From: Streptomyces diastatochromogenes
Lineage (GTDB): Bacteria; Actinomycetota; Actinomycetes; Streptomycetales; Streptomycetaceae
Assembly (NCBI GenBank): GCA_001550305.1
Contig: LRTP01000221.1
Coordinates: forward strand, 1-53,692
Direction: 5' to 3'
DNA length: 53,692 nucleotides
Shown here: positions 26,648-35,992 of the stretch, piece by piece
How the letters are laid out: each line of letters opens with the position of its first letter
Position numbering within the stretch: position 1 is the first letter of the stretch
Notes under the pieces: model-generated
Databases searched by the model: none
Told to the model about the DNA's origin: nothing
The model's input: only the letters and a program-made list of their open reading frames with translations
Program-made: the position numbers and the translations under genes

Positions 26648-28006
26648 TCACCCAGCACCGCGGTCTTGGTCCTTCGTGCTCTCTCCTGACGTATACAGCC
26701 TGAAGATCACGGAGCGGATGATCTTGATGGTGGTGTCGAGATCGTCCATGGTCCGGGCCAGCCGCTCTGCGGCCTCAGGGTGCTCCACGAACGGCTGGAC
26801 GCCCTGCAGGCCCAGACCCGATGCGAACAGCCGCTGGGTGACGATGTCGTGCAGGTCGTGGAGGATCCGCTCCCGTTCACGCAGCAGGGCGACCTGTTCC
26901 GCTTCCTGCCGCCGGTCTGCCAGCTCCATCGCCACGGCCGCGTGTCCCGCGAAGCCAGCCAGCTGTCGGGTCTCGGCCGTGCCGAAGACCGGGCGCCCCT
27001 TATGGCGCGCGAGGAGCAGCACACCGTGGACTGTCCTGCCCGTACCCATCGGGACGGCCACCGCGGGCCCGAACCCCGTCCATTGTCCGGCGTCCTGGGC
27101 AGCAGTCCGCGGATCGTGCACGATGTCGCTGGTCACCGCGGCTTCGCAGCCGCTGACCGCCGCCGCGAGAAATCCGTCCCGCGCCGAGAGACGAAGGCCG
27201 GTGTTGTGCACGGCCGCCCCTTCGCCGTCCGCCAGAGCGGTGCGCAGGCCGTCCGTTCCCTCGGTGGGGACGAGGACGATGCCCAGGTCTGCGGAGACGT
27301 TCCGCCGGGCGTGCTCGATGACGAGCCGCAGCACCTCCTCCTGCGGCCGGTCCGACAGAAGACTGCTCGTGACCTCCCCGGCGGCGGCCGGCCAGGCCTG
27401 CCGACGTTGCCCCTCGGCGAGCAGCCGAGCGTTGTCTATGGCCACCCCGGCCGCGACGGCGAGCGCGCTGACGACCGACTCGTCCTCCGTGTCGAACTCC
27501 TCCGCCGACCGCTTGTTCGCGAGGTACAGGTTGCCGAAGACCTCGTCCCGCACCCGCACGGGAACTCCCAGGAACGAGTGCATGGGCGGATGGTGCTCGG
27601 GGAAACCGTGGAAATCCGGGTGATCGGAGATCTCCGCGATCCGCACCGGCGCCGGGTGCCGGATCAGCAGGCCGAGGACTCCGTGGCCCTGCGGCAGCGT
27701 GCCGATGAGCTCCCGGTCCTCGTCAGGGATTCCGACCGGTACGAACTCCCCCAGCTTATGGTCCTCGCCGATCACTCCGAGCGCCCCGTACTCGGCGTCC
27801 ACCAGTGCGACCGCCGCCTCGACGACCTGCCGCAGCACCTGAGGCAACTCCAGTCCCCGGCCGACGGCCAGGACCGCCTCCAGCAGCGTGCGCACGTGGT
27901 CCCGGTTCCCAGAGATCGCGTTGACGCGCAGCTGCGCCTCGTCCAGCGTCTGGTCCAGATGCAGTCTCAGCGGCTCGTCCCCGTGCATGCTGCCCGCGCT
28001 CACCAC
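26648..28006 (-). CDS. DevS/DosS-like GAF sensor kinase lacking its ATPase domain
   Basis: A 452-residue protein. Two GAF domains are visible: about 45-195 ([52 protein letters not shown]) and about 215-370. The dimerisation/H-box follows, with [20 protein letters not shown] (His in LHD is the phosphoacceptor) and [20 protein letters not shown]. After VIF the sequence diverges and stops at TKDQDRGAG; the HATPase_c domain of DevS-type kinases (normally about 550-580 residues) is missing. It cannot autophosphorylate alone, so it is a degraded gene or an acceptor/sensor acting with another kinase. Start GTG 28006 or 28003 follows GGAGGA. No response-regulator gene is nearby. Confidence 0.88.
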   Translation of the reverse strand: MVSAGSMHGDEPLRLHLDQTLDEAQLRVNAISGNRDHVRTLLEAVLAVGRGLELPQVLRQVVEAAVALVDAEYGALGVIGEDHKLGEFVPVGIPDEDRELIGTLPQGHGVLGLLIRHPAPVRIAEISDHPDFHGFPEHHPPMHSFLGVPVRVRDEVFGNLYLANKRSAEEFDTEDESVVSALAVAAGVAIDNARLLAEGQRRQAWPAAAGEVTSSLLSDRPQEEVLRLVIEHARRNVSADLGIVLVPTEGTDGLRTALADGEGAAVHNTGLRLSARDGFLAAAVSGCEAAVTSDIVHDPRTAAQDAGQWTGFGPAVAVPMGTGRTVHGVLLLARHKGRPVFGTAETRQLAGFAGHAAVAMELADRRQEAEQVALLRERERILHDLHDIVTQRLFASGLGLQGVQPFVEHPEAAERLARTMDDLDTTIKIIRSVIFRLYTSGESTKDQDRGAG

Positions 28007-28507
28007 TCCTCCGTCTTGCGTCCGCTCGACGGCCCAGCCTCGGCTTCCACGGTAGAACGGGGCAGCTCAACGGGCCAGACGAGCAACCGACCGCCATCGT
28101 CGGCGGGCTGGTTCCTGGTTCCGGGGCCGGCTGCGGCCCCCGAGGCGGCGCCGATAACCGAACTGCTACTTCACCACGCCCGTTCACTCGCTGCAGGTCG
28201 AGCACGGCGGCGACGCCGCCGCGCCGGCGGGCTCCGTCATCGCCGCCGCACTGTTACGAGCGGCCGATGAAGCGGCTGCCCGGCGCACCCGGCAGGCCAC
28301 CGGCTGGCTGCGGGCACAGACCGAGACCGAAGGGCTCGGCATCCGGTACTTGGGCGCCGGTACCGGGGGGCTGCCGCCGCCCCGTGGGCCGCCGCGGAGC
28401 CGGTTCACCGACCACATGGCTCCCGCGCACCGCACACGTGTAGCCGTACGCCGCCCCCGTCGCGCGGATCCTTCGCGCGTCGCCCGCGACGGCTTTAGCG
28501 TGGGAGG
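28007..28507. other. Intergenic with a possible coding remnant
   Basis: No intact gene. On the plus strand, 28163-28370 reads CYFTTPVHSLQVEHGGDAAA, then PAGSVIAAALLRAADEAAAR and WLRAQTETEGLGIRYLGAG, which has protein-like composition but begins just after a stop and lacks a start and a ribosome binding site. I cannot name its family. Confidence 0.35.
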
Positions 28508-29638
28508 GTGCACGAGGGCGTCGTCACCCTGTTCCTCGGCGGGGACGTGATGCTCGGCCGGGGCGTCGATCAGATCCTCCCGCACCCCGGTGACCCGGCG
28601 CTGCGGGAGGCGTACATCCGCGACGCCCGTGCCTACGTCGACCTGGCGGAGGCGGCGAACGGGCCGATCCCCAGGCCGGTCGGCTTTCGCTGGCCGTGGG
28701 GCGAGGCGCTGCCGGTCCTGGACGAGGCAGCGCCGGACGTGCGGCTGGTCAATCTGGAGACCTCCGTCACCGGTGACGGGGACTTCGCGCCCGGCAAGGG
28801 CGTCCATTACCGGATGAGCCCGGCCAACCTGCCGTGCCTGGCCGCGGCCCGGCCGGACGTCTGCGCGCTGGCCAACAACCATGTGCTCGACTTCGGCCTG
28901 CGCGGCCTCCATGAGACGCTCGACGCCCTGGCGGATGCGGGGCTGCGGGCGGCGGGGGCGGGCCGGGACGAGGTGCGGGCGAGACAGCCGGCGATCGTGC
29001 CTCTGGGCGCCGGCGGGCGGGTGCTGGTCTTCTCCTTCGGGATGCCGTCCAGCGGGATCCCGAAGGACTGGGCCGCCACCGGACAGCGGGCCGGTGTCGA
29101 CGTCATCGCGGAGCCGTCGGTGGCCGCCGCGTCCGTGTTCGCCGACCGTCTGCGGCAGGTCAGGCGGCCGGGGGACATCGCGGTCGCCTCGGTCCACTGG
29201 GGTCCCAACTGGGGCTACGACGTCTCCCGCTGCGAGGTCCGCTTCGCCCACGCGCTCCTCGACGCGGGCGTGGACGTCGTGCACGGACATTCCTCGCACC
29301 ACCCGCGCCCGCTGGAGGTGTACCGGGACAGGCTCATCCTGTACGGCTGCGGCGACCTCGTCGACGACTACGAGGGCATCGGCGGCTACGAGAGCTACCG
29401 GGACGACCTGCGGGTGCTGTACCTGGTCTCGGTGGAAGCAGACACCGGCCGACTGGTCGACGCGCGGATGGTGCCCCTGCAGGCGCGCAGGATGCGGCTG
29501 GAGCACGCCTCACCCGAGGACACCGAGTGGCTGCGCGCCGTCCTCGACAGACACAGCCGGGAGTTCGGCACCCGCGTCGACGGCGGGCCCGACGGCACGC
29601 TCACGCTGCGGCCCCTGCGCGCCGGGCAGCGCACATGA
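28508..29638 (+). CDS. CapA-family (poly-gamma-glutamate synthesis-like) protein
   Basis: Calcineurin-like phosphoesterase-fold protein of 376 residues. Family landmarks are LFLGGDVMLGRGVDQ at the start, DVRLVNLETSVT, CALANNHVLDFGLRGL, VASVHWGPNWGY and VVHGHSSHHPRPLEVY, which supply the Asp/Asn/His metal-site residues. No signal peptide or membrane anchor is seen, unlike many CapA proteins, so it is probably cytosolic. The GTG start almost touches a GGGAGG box, so the true start could be slightly different. It is often found with stress genes in actinobacteria; the substrate is unknown and polyglutamate synthesis should not be assumed. Confidence 0.85.
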   Translation: MHEGVVTLFLGGDVMLGRGVDQILPHPGDPALREAYIRDARAYVDLAEAANGPIPRPVGFRWPWGEALPVLDEAAPDVRLVNLETSVTGDGDFAPGKGVHYRMSPANLPCLAAARPDVCALANNHVLDFGLRGLHETLDALADAGLRAAGAGRDEVRARQPAIVPLGAGGRVLVFSFGMPSSGIPKDWAATGQRAGVDVIAEPSVAAASVFADRLRQVRRPGDIAVASVHWGPNWGYDVSRCEVRFAHALLDAGVDVVHGHSSHHPRPLEVYRDRLILYGCGDLVDDYEGIGGYESYRDDLRVLYLVSVEADTGRLVDARMVPLQARRMRLEHASPEDTEWLRAVLDRHSREFGTRVDGGPDGTLTLRPLRAGQRT

Positions 29639-29903
29639 CGTGGACCTCGGGCGGGGACCACTCAGTTCGGGCACCGGACCCTCCTTCGTCGTTCTCCTGT
29701 GCTGTCCCAGCAGACGACCTCGCTGTCACGTCCATACGAGCGATTCGGTTCGCGCATCCCAATCAGCAGTCGAGTCGTCGCGGCATGCCGGGCGGCCAAT
29801 CCTCCTCAGCCACGAACGCGGCACCACGATGGCAGCCACACCCGGCATCCCTGGGTGTCCCGATCTTACGAATGACCGCGATCAAAGAAAGGTATGGATC
29901 ACA

Positions 29904-30839
29904 ATGGGCGTTCGTGTCGTGGCCGGTTCTGCTCACAGGGCACTGGCCGACGCCGTGGCGACCGCACTGGGTGCAGTGCTGGTGGAGTGCGAGGCCGTGC
30001 GCTTCCCCGACGGAGAGCTGCGGCCCCTGGTCGGCCATGTGCGTGGCGGCGACGTGTACGTGGTCCAGCCGACGGGGCCTCAAGTGAACGAGCACTTGAT
30101 GGAGCTGTTCCTGCTCCTCGATGCCTGCCGAAGGGGCGGTGCAGACCGGATCACCGCGGTGGTGCCCTACTTCGGCTACGCCCGGCAGGACCGCCGTACC
30201 CGGGCGGGGCAGCCTGTGGGTGCCCGGGTGGTGACCGAAGCGCTGGCGGCGACCGGTGCACACCGGCTGCTCGTCGTGGACCCGCACACCGCCGCCCTGG
30301 AGGCGATGTGCAGCATCCCGGTGGACATGCTGACGGCGGTGCCGATCATCGCCGACGCACTCGCACAGGAGATCCCCGATGCCGCCGTGGTGGTGTCACC
30401 GGACCTGGGAGCCGTCAAGCTGGCCGAGCACTACGCCGGACGCCTGCGGCGACCCGTCGCCGTGGTGCGCAAGACCCGCGTGTCAGGCACGAGCGTGCAA
30501 GCCGGCGAGCTGGTCGGTGACGTCGTCGGACGGCCCGTGGTCATCGTGGACGACATGATCAGCACGGGTGGAACGGTGGAAGCGGCCGTGCAGGTCCTGC
30601 TCGAACGCGGGGCCGCTCCCGACATCACCGTGGCTGCGACGCACGGCCTCCTGGTGGGACCCGTGAAGGACAGACTCGGCCCCCTTCCCATCCGGCGCCT
30701 GCTCATCACCGACACCCTCGCCGCCGAACAGACGCAGGGGCTGCCGCTCCAGGTGCGGTCGGTGGCCCCACTGCTTGCCGACGCCATCAAGCGCCTGCAC
30801 AACAGCGAGCCCCTGGACACCTTGCTGATGCACACCTGA
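29904..30839 (+). CDS. prs: Ribose-phosphate pyrophosphokinase (PRPP synthetase) paralogue
   Basis: Makes PRPP from ribose-5-phosphate and ATP. It has 311 residues, the usual length. It shows VRFPDGELRP, YFGYARQDRRTRAGQP, the LVVDPHTAALEAM segment, the flexible-loop KTRVSGTS and the PRPP-binding loop VVIVDDMISTGGT. ATG 29904 begins the conserved sequence. It stands alone on the plus strand 265 bases after the CapA-like gene. The housekeeping prs is normally beside glmU, so this is likely an accessory copy used under stress. The sequence between RQDRR and the catalytic loop suggests full activity. Confidence 0.9.
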   Translation: MGVRVVAGSAHRALADAVATALGAVLVECEAVRFPDGELRPLVGHVRGGDVYVVQPTGPQVNEHLMELFLLLDACRRGGADRITAVVPYFGYARQDRRTRAGQPVGARVVTEALAATGAHRLLVVDPHTAALEAMCSIPVDMLTAVPIIADALAQEIPDAAVVVSPDLGAVKLAEHYAGRLRRPVAVVRKTRVSGTSVQAGELVGDVVGRPVVIVDDMISTGGTVEAAVQVLLERGAAPDITVAATHGLLVGPVKDRLGPLPIRRLLITDTLAAEQTQGLPLQVRSVAPLLADAIKRLHNSEPLDTLLMHT

Positions 30840-31453
30840 CACGTGCAGCGGAGGCTGGAGGTCTACCCGGCCCGCGATTCGCCGCACGCACCGTGTGGCG
30901 GCGCGGCTGCTCCAGTGGTCTAGAGGTCGTCGCCGCGGCGCTCGCCATCGTCCGGGCGAAGCAGCCGCGCGCAGTCGGCGACGGCGTCCAGTTTCAGGCA
31001 GCGGAGCAGGAGCTGCTTGAGGTTGAGCGTGTTGCTCTCATCGAGCTTTCTGGGTGCACGCTGATCAGCCAGGCGGCCTTGCGGACGGTCAGTTCGCGGC
31101 CCGGGCGACTGCGTGGCTGTTGACAGCACGCTCCACGGGTCGGCGAGCGGACGGAGTCGGGGGGCCCGGCACAGCACACGGACTGTGAGCTGGGGCCGGA
31201 TGGCCCTAGTGACACCTGTTCGGCACCGTGTCGGGGCCCAAATCGGGCTTTCCTGGGCGAGGATGGACGGAGCGAGGACGTGGCCGGGTGATCGAAGGGT
31301 GTCGTTTCCGCCACTTTTCATGTGGGGGTGCTTGTCTGCGGGCTCGCACCACTCACACGAAATCCCAGGGCATCGCAGCCGGCGCCCTCGGCGTTGACCG
31401 GGGAGCGGCCACCACCGGTATGTCCGGGGGGCGAGTTCGAGCAGGGAGACGCT
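30840..31453. other. Gene-free stretch of about 600 bases
   Basis: No gene recognised. Open frames on both strands have low protein likeness. The promoter of the M50 protease should lie in the right half; I could not identify it. Confidence 0.4.
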
Positions 31454-32587
31454 GTGCGGGCGACCTTTACTCTGGGGCGGATCGCAGGGGTCCGCATCGG
31501 GGTCCACTGGAGCGTGCTGCTCATCTTCGGCATCATCGCGTTCGGTCTCGCGCAGGGCCAGTTCCCCCACGTGTCTCCGGGCCATGCCCCGCTGGTGTAC
31601 TGGGCGGCAGGCCTCGGGACTGCCGTGGTCTTCTTCGCCTCTCTGCTCGCCCACGAATTGGCGCACGCCGTGGTGGCGCGGCGCAACGGGGTGGTCGTGG
31701 ACGACATCGTGCTGTGGCTGCTGGGCGGGGTGGCCCGGCTGAAGTCGGAGGCGTCGAGCCCTGCGGCGGAACTGCGGATCGCGGGTGTCGGCCCACTGGT
31801 CAGCCTCCTGCTGGGCGGACTCTTCCTGCTGGGCACCTGGCTGCTCGCCCTGGCGTCCGCGCCCAGACTCCTGGTCGAAGTCGCGGCCTGGCTTGCGGGC
31901 ATCAACCTGCTGCTCGCCGTCTTCAACGCGCTTCCCGCCGCTCCGCTCGACGGCGGGCGGCTGTTGCGCGCCTTCCTGTGGTGGCGTACGGGTGACCGGC
32001 TGCGGGCGACCGAGGGGGCCACCACGGCGGGACGCGTCCTCGGCTGGCTGCTCATCGGTCTGGGGCTTGTGGTGTTCATGAGAGGCGGAGGGCTCGGCGG
32101 GCTCTGGCTGGCCCTGATCGGCTGGTTCCTCATCGCGGCGGCCACCGCTGAGGGACGGCAGGCGCAACTGCGCGGTGTGCTCGCCGGTGTCCCGGTGAGG
32201 GATGCCATGACCAGGGATCCGCTCACGGTGCCCGCAGTCCTGACGGTCGCGGATCTGCTGGCCGATCCGCGGTACCGGTACCGGCATTCGGCGTTCCCGG
32301 TGAGCGGTGTGGACGGGGCACCGGTCGGGCTGGTGACGCTGGACGCCGCCAGGCATGTGCCGCCTGAACAGACCGGGACAGTGACGGTGGGTGAGGTGAT
32401 GGTGCCGCTGTCGCGGACCATCATCGCGGGACCTGACGACTCACTGGCGGATCTGCTGCCCCGCATGGAGCCCGGCGCCGAGCACCGCGTCCTGGTGATG
32501 CACCAGGGCAGACTCGTCGGGATCCTGTCGTTGTCGGACGTCAGCCGTACGGTGACCTGGCTGATGGATGCCGCCCCGAGGAGGTGA
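31454..32587 (+). CDS. Site-2-type (M50) membrane metalloprotease with CBS pair
   Basis: Intramembrane zinc protease of 377 residues. HELAH (67-71) carries the two His ligands and the Glu base, and NALPAAPLDGGR supplies the Asp ligand (D166). Five to six hydrophobic helices fill residues 12-230. A CBS pair follows: VRDAMTRDPLTVPA and VGEVMVPLSRTIIAGPDDSL, ending with LVGILSLSDVSR. CBS pairs usually bind adenine nucleotides, so proteolysis may respond to energy charge. GTG 31454 follows AGGGAG. Rip3-type members of this family occur in the DosR regulon of mycobacteria. The substrate, perhaps an anti-sigma factor, is not known. Confidence 0.9.
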   Translation: MRATFTLGRIAGVRIGVHWSVLLIFGIIAFGLAQGQFPHVSPGHAPLVYWAAGLGTAVVFFASLLAHELAHAVVARRNGVVVDDIVLWLLGGVARLKSEASSPAAELRIAGVGPLVSLLLGGLFLLGTWLLALASAPRLLVEVAAWLAGINLLLAVFNALPAAPLDGGRLLRAFLWWRTGDRLRATEGATTAGRVLGWLLIGLGLVVFMRGGGLGGLWLALIGWFLIAAATAEGRQAQLRGVLAGVPVRDAMTRDPLTVPAVLTVADLLADPRYRYRHSAFPVSGVDGAPVGLVTLDAARHVPPEQTGTVTVGEVMVPLSRTIIAGPDDSLADLLPRMEPGAEHRVLVMHQGRLVGILSLSDVSRTVTWLMDAAPRR

Positions 32588-32977
32588 GAAGTTGATCGCG
32601 GAGCCCCCGGTCAACGGCCCTTCCACCGCGCACGTTGGCGCCGCTGGGGTGCTCGGCCAGGTTCAGGAGGCCGGGTACGAGATGCTCTGGCGCTGTTGCA
32701 TAGCAGGCTTGCGGTGTGGGCCTGGCTGCGCCGAGACTGACCTCGGCGCGCACAAGCAGACCCGCGATCACCGGGGCACCCGCGGCGCACCAGCAAGAAC
32801 TCGTACCTATTTAGAGCGCACGGCGGAGTTGGCGAGGCGCCCTACTCCAGGGCGACGTAGGGTAACCAAGTCGCTCCAGGAAGCGTCATAGCGGCTCACC
32901 TCCACCTCGGTCATGCATTCCGATCACTTCCAGGTCGGATCGCCCAGGCACGCCCGCGCCCCGAACACCGCGGCGCT
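32588..32977. other. Intergenic, no gene recognised
   Basis: About 390 bases between convergent genes. No convincing gene or hairpin seen. Confidence 0.4.
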
Positions 32978-33142
32978 TCACTCTTCGGCGGCGGCCCCAA
33001 TCCCAAGGTTCTGAGCGAGAACGGTCTCAAGGCGGGTCAGCGCGAGCCGTAGATGGTCGCGGCTGTTCCCGTAGCCCACGGCGACCGGGCCATACTCGTC
33101 ATCTCCGGGTTCGTCGGGCTGCCCTGTGTGGTCGCTCGCCAT
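32978..33142 (-). CDS. Small acidic protein downstream of the cold-shock gene
   Basis: A 54-residue frame, MASDHTGQPDEPGDDEYGPV then AVGYGNSRDHLRLALTRLET and VLAQNLGIGAAAEE. The N-terminal half is acidic and disordered; the C-terminal half should form one amphipathic helix. The ATG lies two bases after the TAG of the cold-shock gene (TAGAGGCATG), and the same bases supply a GAGG ribosome binding site. That arrangement supports a real coupled gene. Its function is unknown. Confidence 0.5.
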   Translation of the reverse strand: MASDHTGQPDEPGDDEYGPVAVGYGNSRDHLRLALTRLETVLAQNLGIGAAAEE

Positions 33143-33146
33143 GCCT

Positions 33147-33356
33147 CTACAGCGGTACGACCTGGTCGGCCTGTGGCCCCTTCGGCCCTTGGACGATGGT
33201 GAACTCGACCCGTTGGCTCTCCTCCAGACTCTTGTAACCGGGCATGTGGATGGCGCTGTAGTGAACGAAGAGATTGTCGCCGCCCCCGTCGGGGGTGATG
33301 AAACCGAAGCCCTTGTCCGCGTTGAACCACTGCGCTGTTCCTTGCGCCATCGCCAT
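33147..33356 (-). CDS. cspA: CspA-type cold-shock protein
   Basis: Single-strand nucleic-acid-binding protein of 67-69 residues. RNP1 is KGFGFITP and RNP2 is NLFVHYSAI, in the order expected for a cold-shock domain. It begins [12 protein letters not shown], close to the usual GTVKWFNAEKG, and ends [13 protein letters not shown]. Either ATG 33356 or ATG 33350 can start it; AAGGG is better spaced for 33350. Compared with housekeeping CspA it has changes such as [14 protein letters not shown]. It likely works as an RNA chaperone within this stress island. Confidence 0.92.
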   Translation of the reverse strand: MAMAQGTAQWFNADKGFGFITPDGGGDNLFVHYSAIHMPGYKSLEESQRVEFTIVQGPKGPQADQVVPL

Positions 33357-33987
33357 GTCCCTTGCAGGAGAGGTACCGAAGGTCGGGACCCACTGTCCGT
33401 CGGCACCGTACAGGGCTACGGCCACCGACCAGGTGCCGCCACGACGCGGACAGCTGCATGACGCCCGGTGGGTGGCGGCCCTCTCGCCGACAGAACGCGG
33501 GACCCGACCGACACCGGGTCCGCTGCCGGTAGCGTCCGCCCGCTCAGAGCCGGCCCTTCGGCCTGACAAGGTTCGCCCAGTGAGCGGCACGGGTGGCCTC
33601 GTCGCGGCCCGGCGCTGCGCCGCCTGCTCGCTCCGACCGTGTGGCCCTAGCTGTTTCTGACAGGTTGAACGGGAGCCTGGGGCGGTGTGTTCGAGAGCCA
33701 CTGCTTCGGCGGTGAGAACGGGAGCCACCTTGGTCGGTTCGGGTGCGGCATGCCGCTTTTGGTGCAATGGGCATGTTGGGTTGTTTGACCGTGTCATGCT
33801 GTGCTCTTGTTTGATCATGGTCGCGCCCATCGGAGGCCGGGAAGGTGTACCGCTCGTGTGAGTGGCTGTGCGAGCGGATCCGCCATGACGGGCGGACTGC
33901 CACCCAGGCGCGGGCCAAAGGCACCCTGATCCAAACTGGCACCGACTCCTACCGTCACAAGGCCACCGAAGAACGCCAGGTCCGCCC
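33357..33987. other. Intergenic, possible short remnant
   Basis: No intact gene. The plus-strand stretch 33844-33987 reads [20 protein letters not shown] then [20 protein letters not shown] before a stop overlapping the phosphatase start. It may be the tail of a lost gene; the family is not recognised. Confidence 0.4.
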
Positions 33988-35319
33988 GTGACAGACGCAC
34001 AAGAGCCACCCCGGCCACCGCACCCTTCTGATCTGCCGCAGCGACTGGATGCCGAGTTGGATCAGATCGCCGAACAGCTGCAGGTGCTGGGCCAGGCCAA
34101 GAACCGGCTGCAGGACCTGCTGGACGCCGTACTGTCCTTCGGCCGCGAGCTGGACCTGGACGCGGTGCTCCACCGCCTCATCACCACCGCCATTGAGCTG
34201 GTCGGCGCTCGCTACGGGGCGCTGGGGGTGCTGGATGAGTCCGGGCCGTACCTGAAGCAGTTCATCACCGCCGGCCTGTCCGAACAGGAACGGGCCAACC
34301 TGGACGGGCTGGAATTCCCCCGCGGCCGGGGCCTGCTCGGGCACCTGATGCGCGATCCCGCCCCGCTGCGAGTCGATGACATCGCTTCCCACCCGGATTC
34401 CATCGGCTTTCCGCCCGGCCACCCTCACATGCGCACCCTGCTCGGGGTCGCGGTCGGCTTCCGCGGCAAGATCTACGGCGACCTGTACCTGTCCGATCGC
34501 TACGACGGACAGCCCTTCGACGCCACTGACGAGAGCACCGTCGTCACCCTGGCCACCGCCGCCGGCATCGCGATCGAAAACGCCCACCTCTTCCTTCAGG
34601 TCCGCGAAAGCGCCGAACACTTCCAGCGGCTGCTGCTGCCCACCCTGCCGGACCTGCACCCGTTCGAGGCCGCCGCCATCTACCGGCCAGCCGCCGAGCC
34701 GGGAACCCTCGGTGGGGACTGGTACGACGCCGTCCCGCTGCCCGACAACGCGGTGGGCATCATCGTCGGCGACGTGGTCGGCCACGACCTTCGCGCAGCG
34801 GCCGCCATGGCAGCCGCTCGCAACATGCTGCGCGCCCTGCTGTTTGACCGGCGCACTCCGCCCAGCGCGGTTCTCACACAGCTCGACCACACCGTCGTCG
34901 CCATCACCGACATCCCCGTCACCACTACCTGCCTGGCCCGCATCGAGCCCCAAGAGTCCGGGTGGGGACTGCGCTGGAGCAGCGCCGGCCACCTCCCCCC
35001 ATTGCTCATCACACGCGACCATCAGGCGGAGTACCTGCATGCCGAGCCCGACCTGCCCCTCGGGGTGGACCCAGAGCAGCCCCGGTCCGACCACGTCCGC
35101 TCGCTGCCCCCAGGCGGCATCGTGGTCTTCTTCACCGACGGACTCGTCGAACGCCCCACTCAGACTGTCGACCAGAGCCTCGATGCCCTCGCCAACCTCG
35201 CCCTCACCCACGCCGACCAGCCACTGGACGCCTTCGTTCGATCCCTGGCCGACAACCACCCCAGCGACGGCCACGACGACATGACCATCCTCGCCCTGCG
35301 CATCCCGGCCAGCGTCTGA
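33988..35319 (+). CDS. GAF-SpoIIE (PPM) serine phosphatase
   Basis: A 443-residue regulator. After a short coiled start, a DevS-like GAF domain spans about 35-205 ([66 protein letters not shown]). A SpoIIE/PP2C phosphatase follows: [59 protein letters not shown] and [11 protein letters not shown], which hold the metal-binding Asp residues. Such proteins dephosphorylate anti-anti-sigma factors, here under control of a GAF ligand. The GTG start lies in CCCGTGACAG with a weak CCAGG box. Its GAF is related to that of the truncated kinase at 26.6-28.0 kb, suggesting a shared input. Confidence 0.92.
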   Translation: MTDAQEPPRPPHPSDLPQRLDAELDQIAEQLQVLGQAKNRLQDLLDAVLSFGRELDLDAVLHRLITTAIELVGARYGALGVLDESGPYLKQFITAGLSEQERANLDGLEFPRGRGLLGHLMRDPAPLRVDDIASHPDSIGFPPGHPHMRTLLGVAVGFRGKIYGDLYLSDRYDGQPFDATDESTVVTLATAAGIAIENAHLFLQVRESAEHFQRLLLPTLPDLHPFEAAAIYRPAAEPGTLGGDWYDAVPLPDNAVGIIVGDVVGHDLRAAAAMAAARNMLRALLFDRRTPPSAVLTQLDHTVVAITDIPVTTTCLARIEPQESGWGLRWSSAGHLPPLLITRDHQAEYLHAEPDLPLGVDPEQPRSDHVRSLPPGGIVVFFTDGLVERPTQTVDQSLDALANLALTHADQPLDAFVRSLADNHPSDGHDDMTILALRIPASV

Positions 35320-35992
35320 CATGAGGGGCCGTCCCCGCGGTCGCGAACTCACTCGATCGGGGCGGCTCCCAACCTGGTTGCCCATCATGAACCCGTGAGG
35401 AGTCCATCCGTTCCACGAACGGAGCAAAGTGGCTCCTGATCAACTTGCCGGAGTGGCTTTCATTCACCCTGCCGAAGACACCCTTGTCGGCCGGAGTGAC
35501 ACCTTCGGGTTCGCGCCGAACCTGGACTCCGGTCTCGACAGGCGTTGGCAGGAGCTTCTTGATAACACCGAGGTTGAGGACTGCCGTTGGATGCCGTGCG
35601 CTTCGACTGCGGGTTTGCTCCACGGCCTGCTGATTGCGGATTCGCCGCGGCCCGCCGTGGCTCTGGAACCGCTGCTGGCACCCGCGGCCGACGACCGTCC
35701 CAGTCGGCGCACGGCGGTTGCCTCGTTTCGCGTCCGCGCAGGCCGCGGATCTCCCCTGCGGATTCGATCCGCGATCCACTGTGAGTTGGCGGTGCACCGT
35801 CCAGCGCGCAAAGTCGGTGACCGGGAGGTCTACTGGAAGAACGGAGGCGGGTTTGGGGTGTCACCGCAAGCGGTGGCCGGGAGGTCTACTGGAAGAGCGG
35901 AGGCGGGTTCGGAGTGTCACCCAAGCGGTGGCCGGGAGGTGGAGGAGGAGCGGTTCGGGGTGGCTCGGGCGGCCCCGTGATGAGGAGCGACC
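35320..35992. other. Intergenic with tandem repeats
   Basis: No gene recognised. The right part holds the roughly 55-base tandem repeats listed separately. The left part, 35320-35800, shows no protein-like frame. Confidence 0.4.
35815..35962 (+). repeat. Tandem repeat of about 55 bases, 2.7 copies
   Basis: Units start at 35815, 35871 and 35926 with CGGTGACCGGGAGGTC or CGGTGGCCGGGAGGT. The first two copies continue TACTGGAAGA(A/G)CGGAGGC and GTGTCACC; the third diverges after GGGAGGTGGA. Repeats abut each other with no spacers, so they are not a CRISPR. They end 30 bases before the baeRF2 start. Confidence 0.8.

Noticed and set aside
28184..29506. A long minus-strand frame over the CapA-like gene
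   Set aside because: Pure antisense shadow; the plus strand has clear CapA motifs and no separate start signal supports the minus frame.
30920..32356. A 478-codon minus-strand frame
   Set aside because: Mostly antisense to the M50-CBS protease; the 3' part has no recognisable domain.
35815..35962. Possible CRISPR array
   Set aside because: Copies abut each other at about 55 bases without unique spacers, and no cas gene is present.
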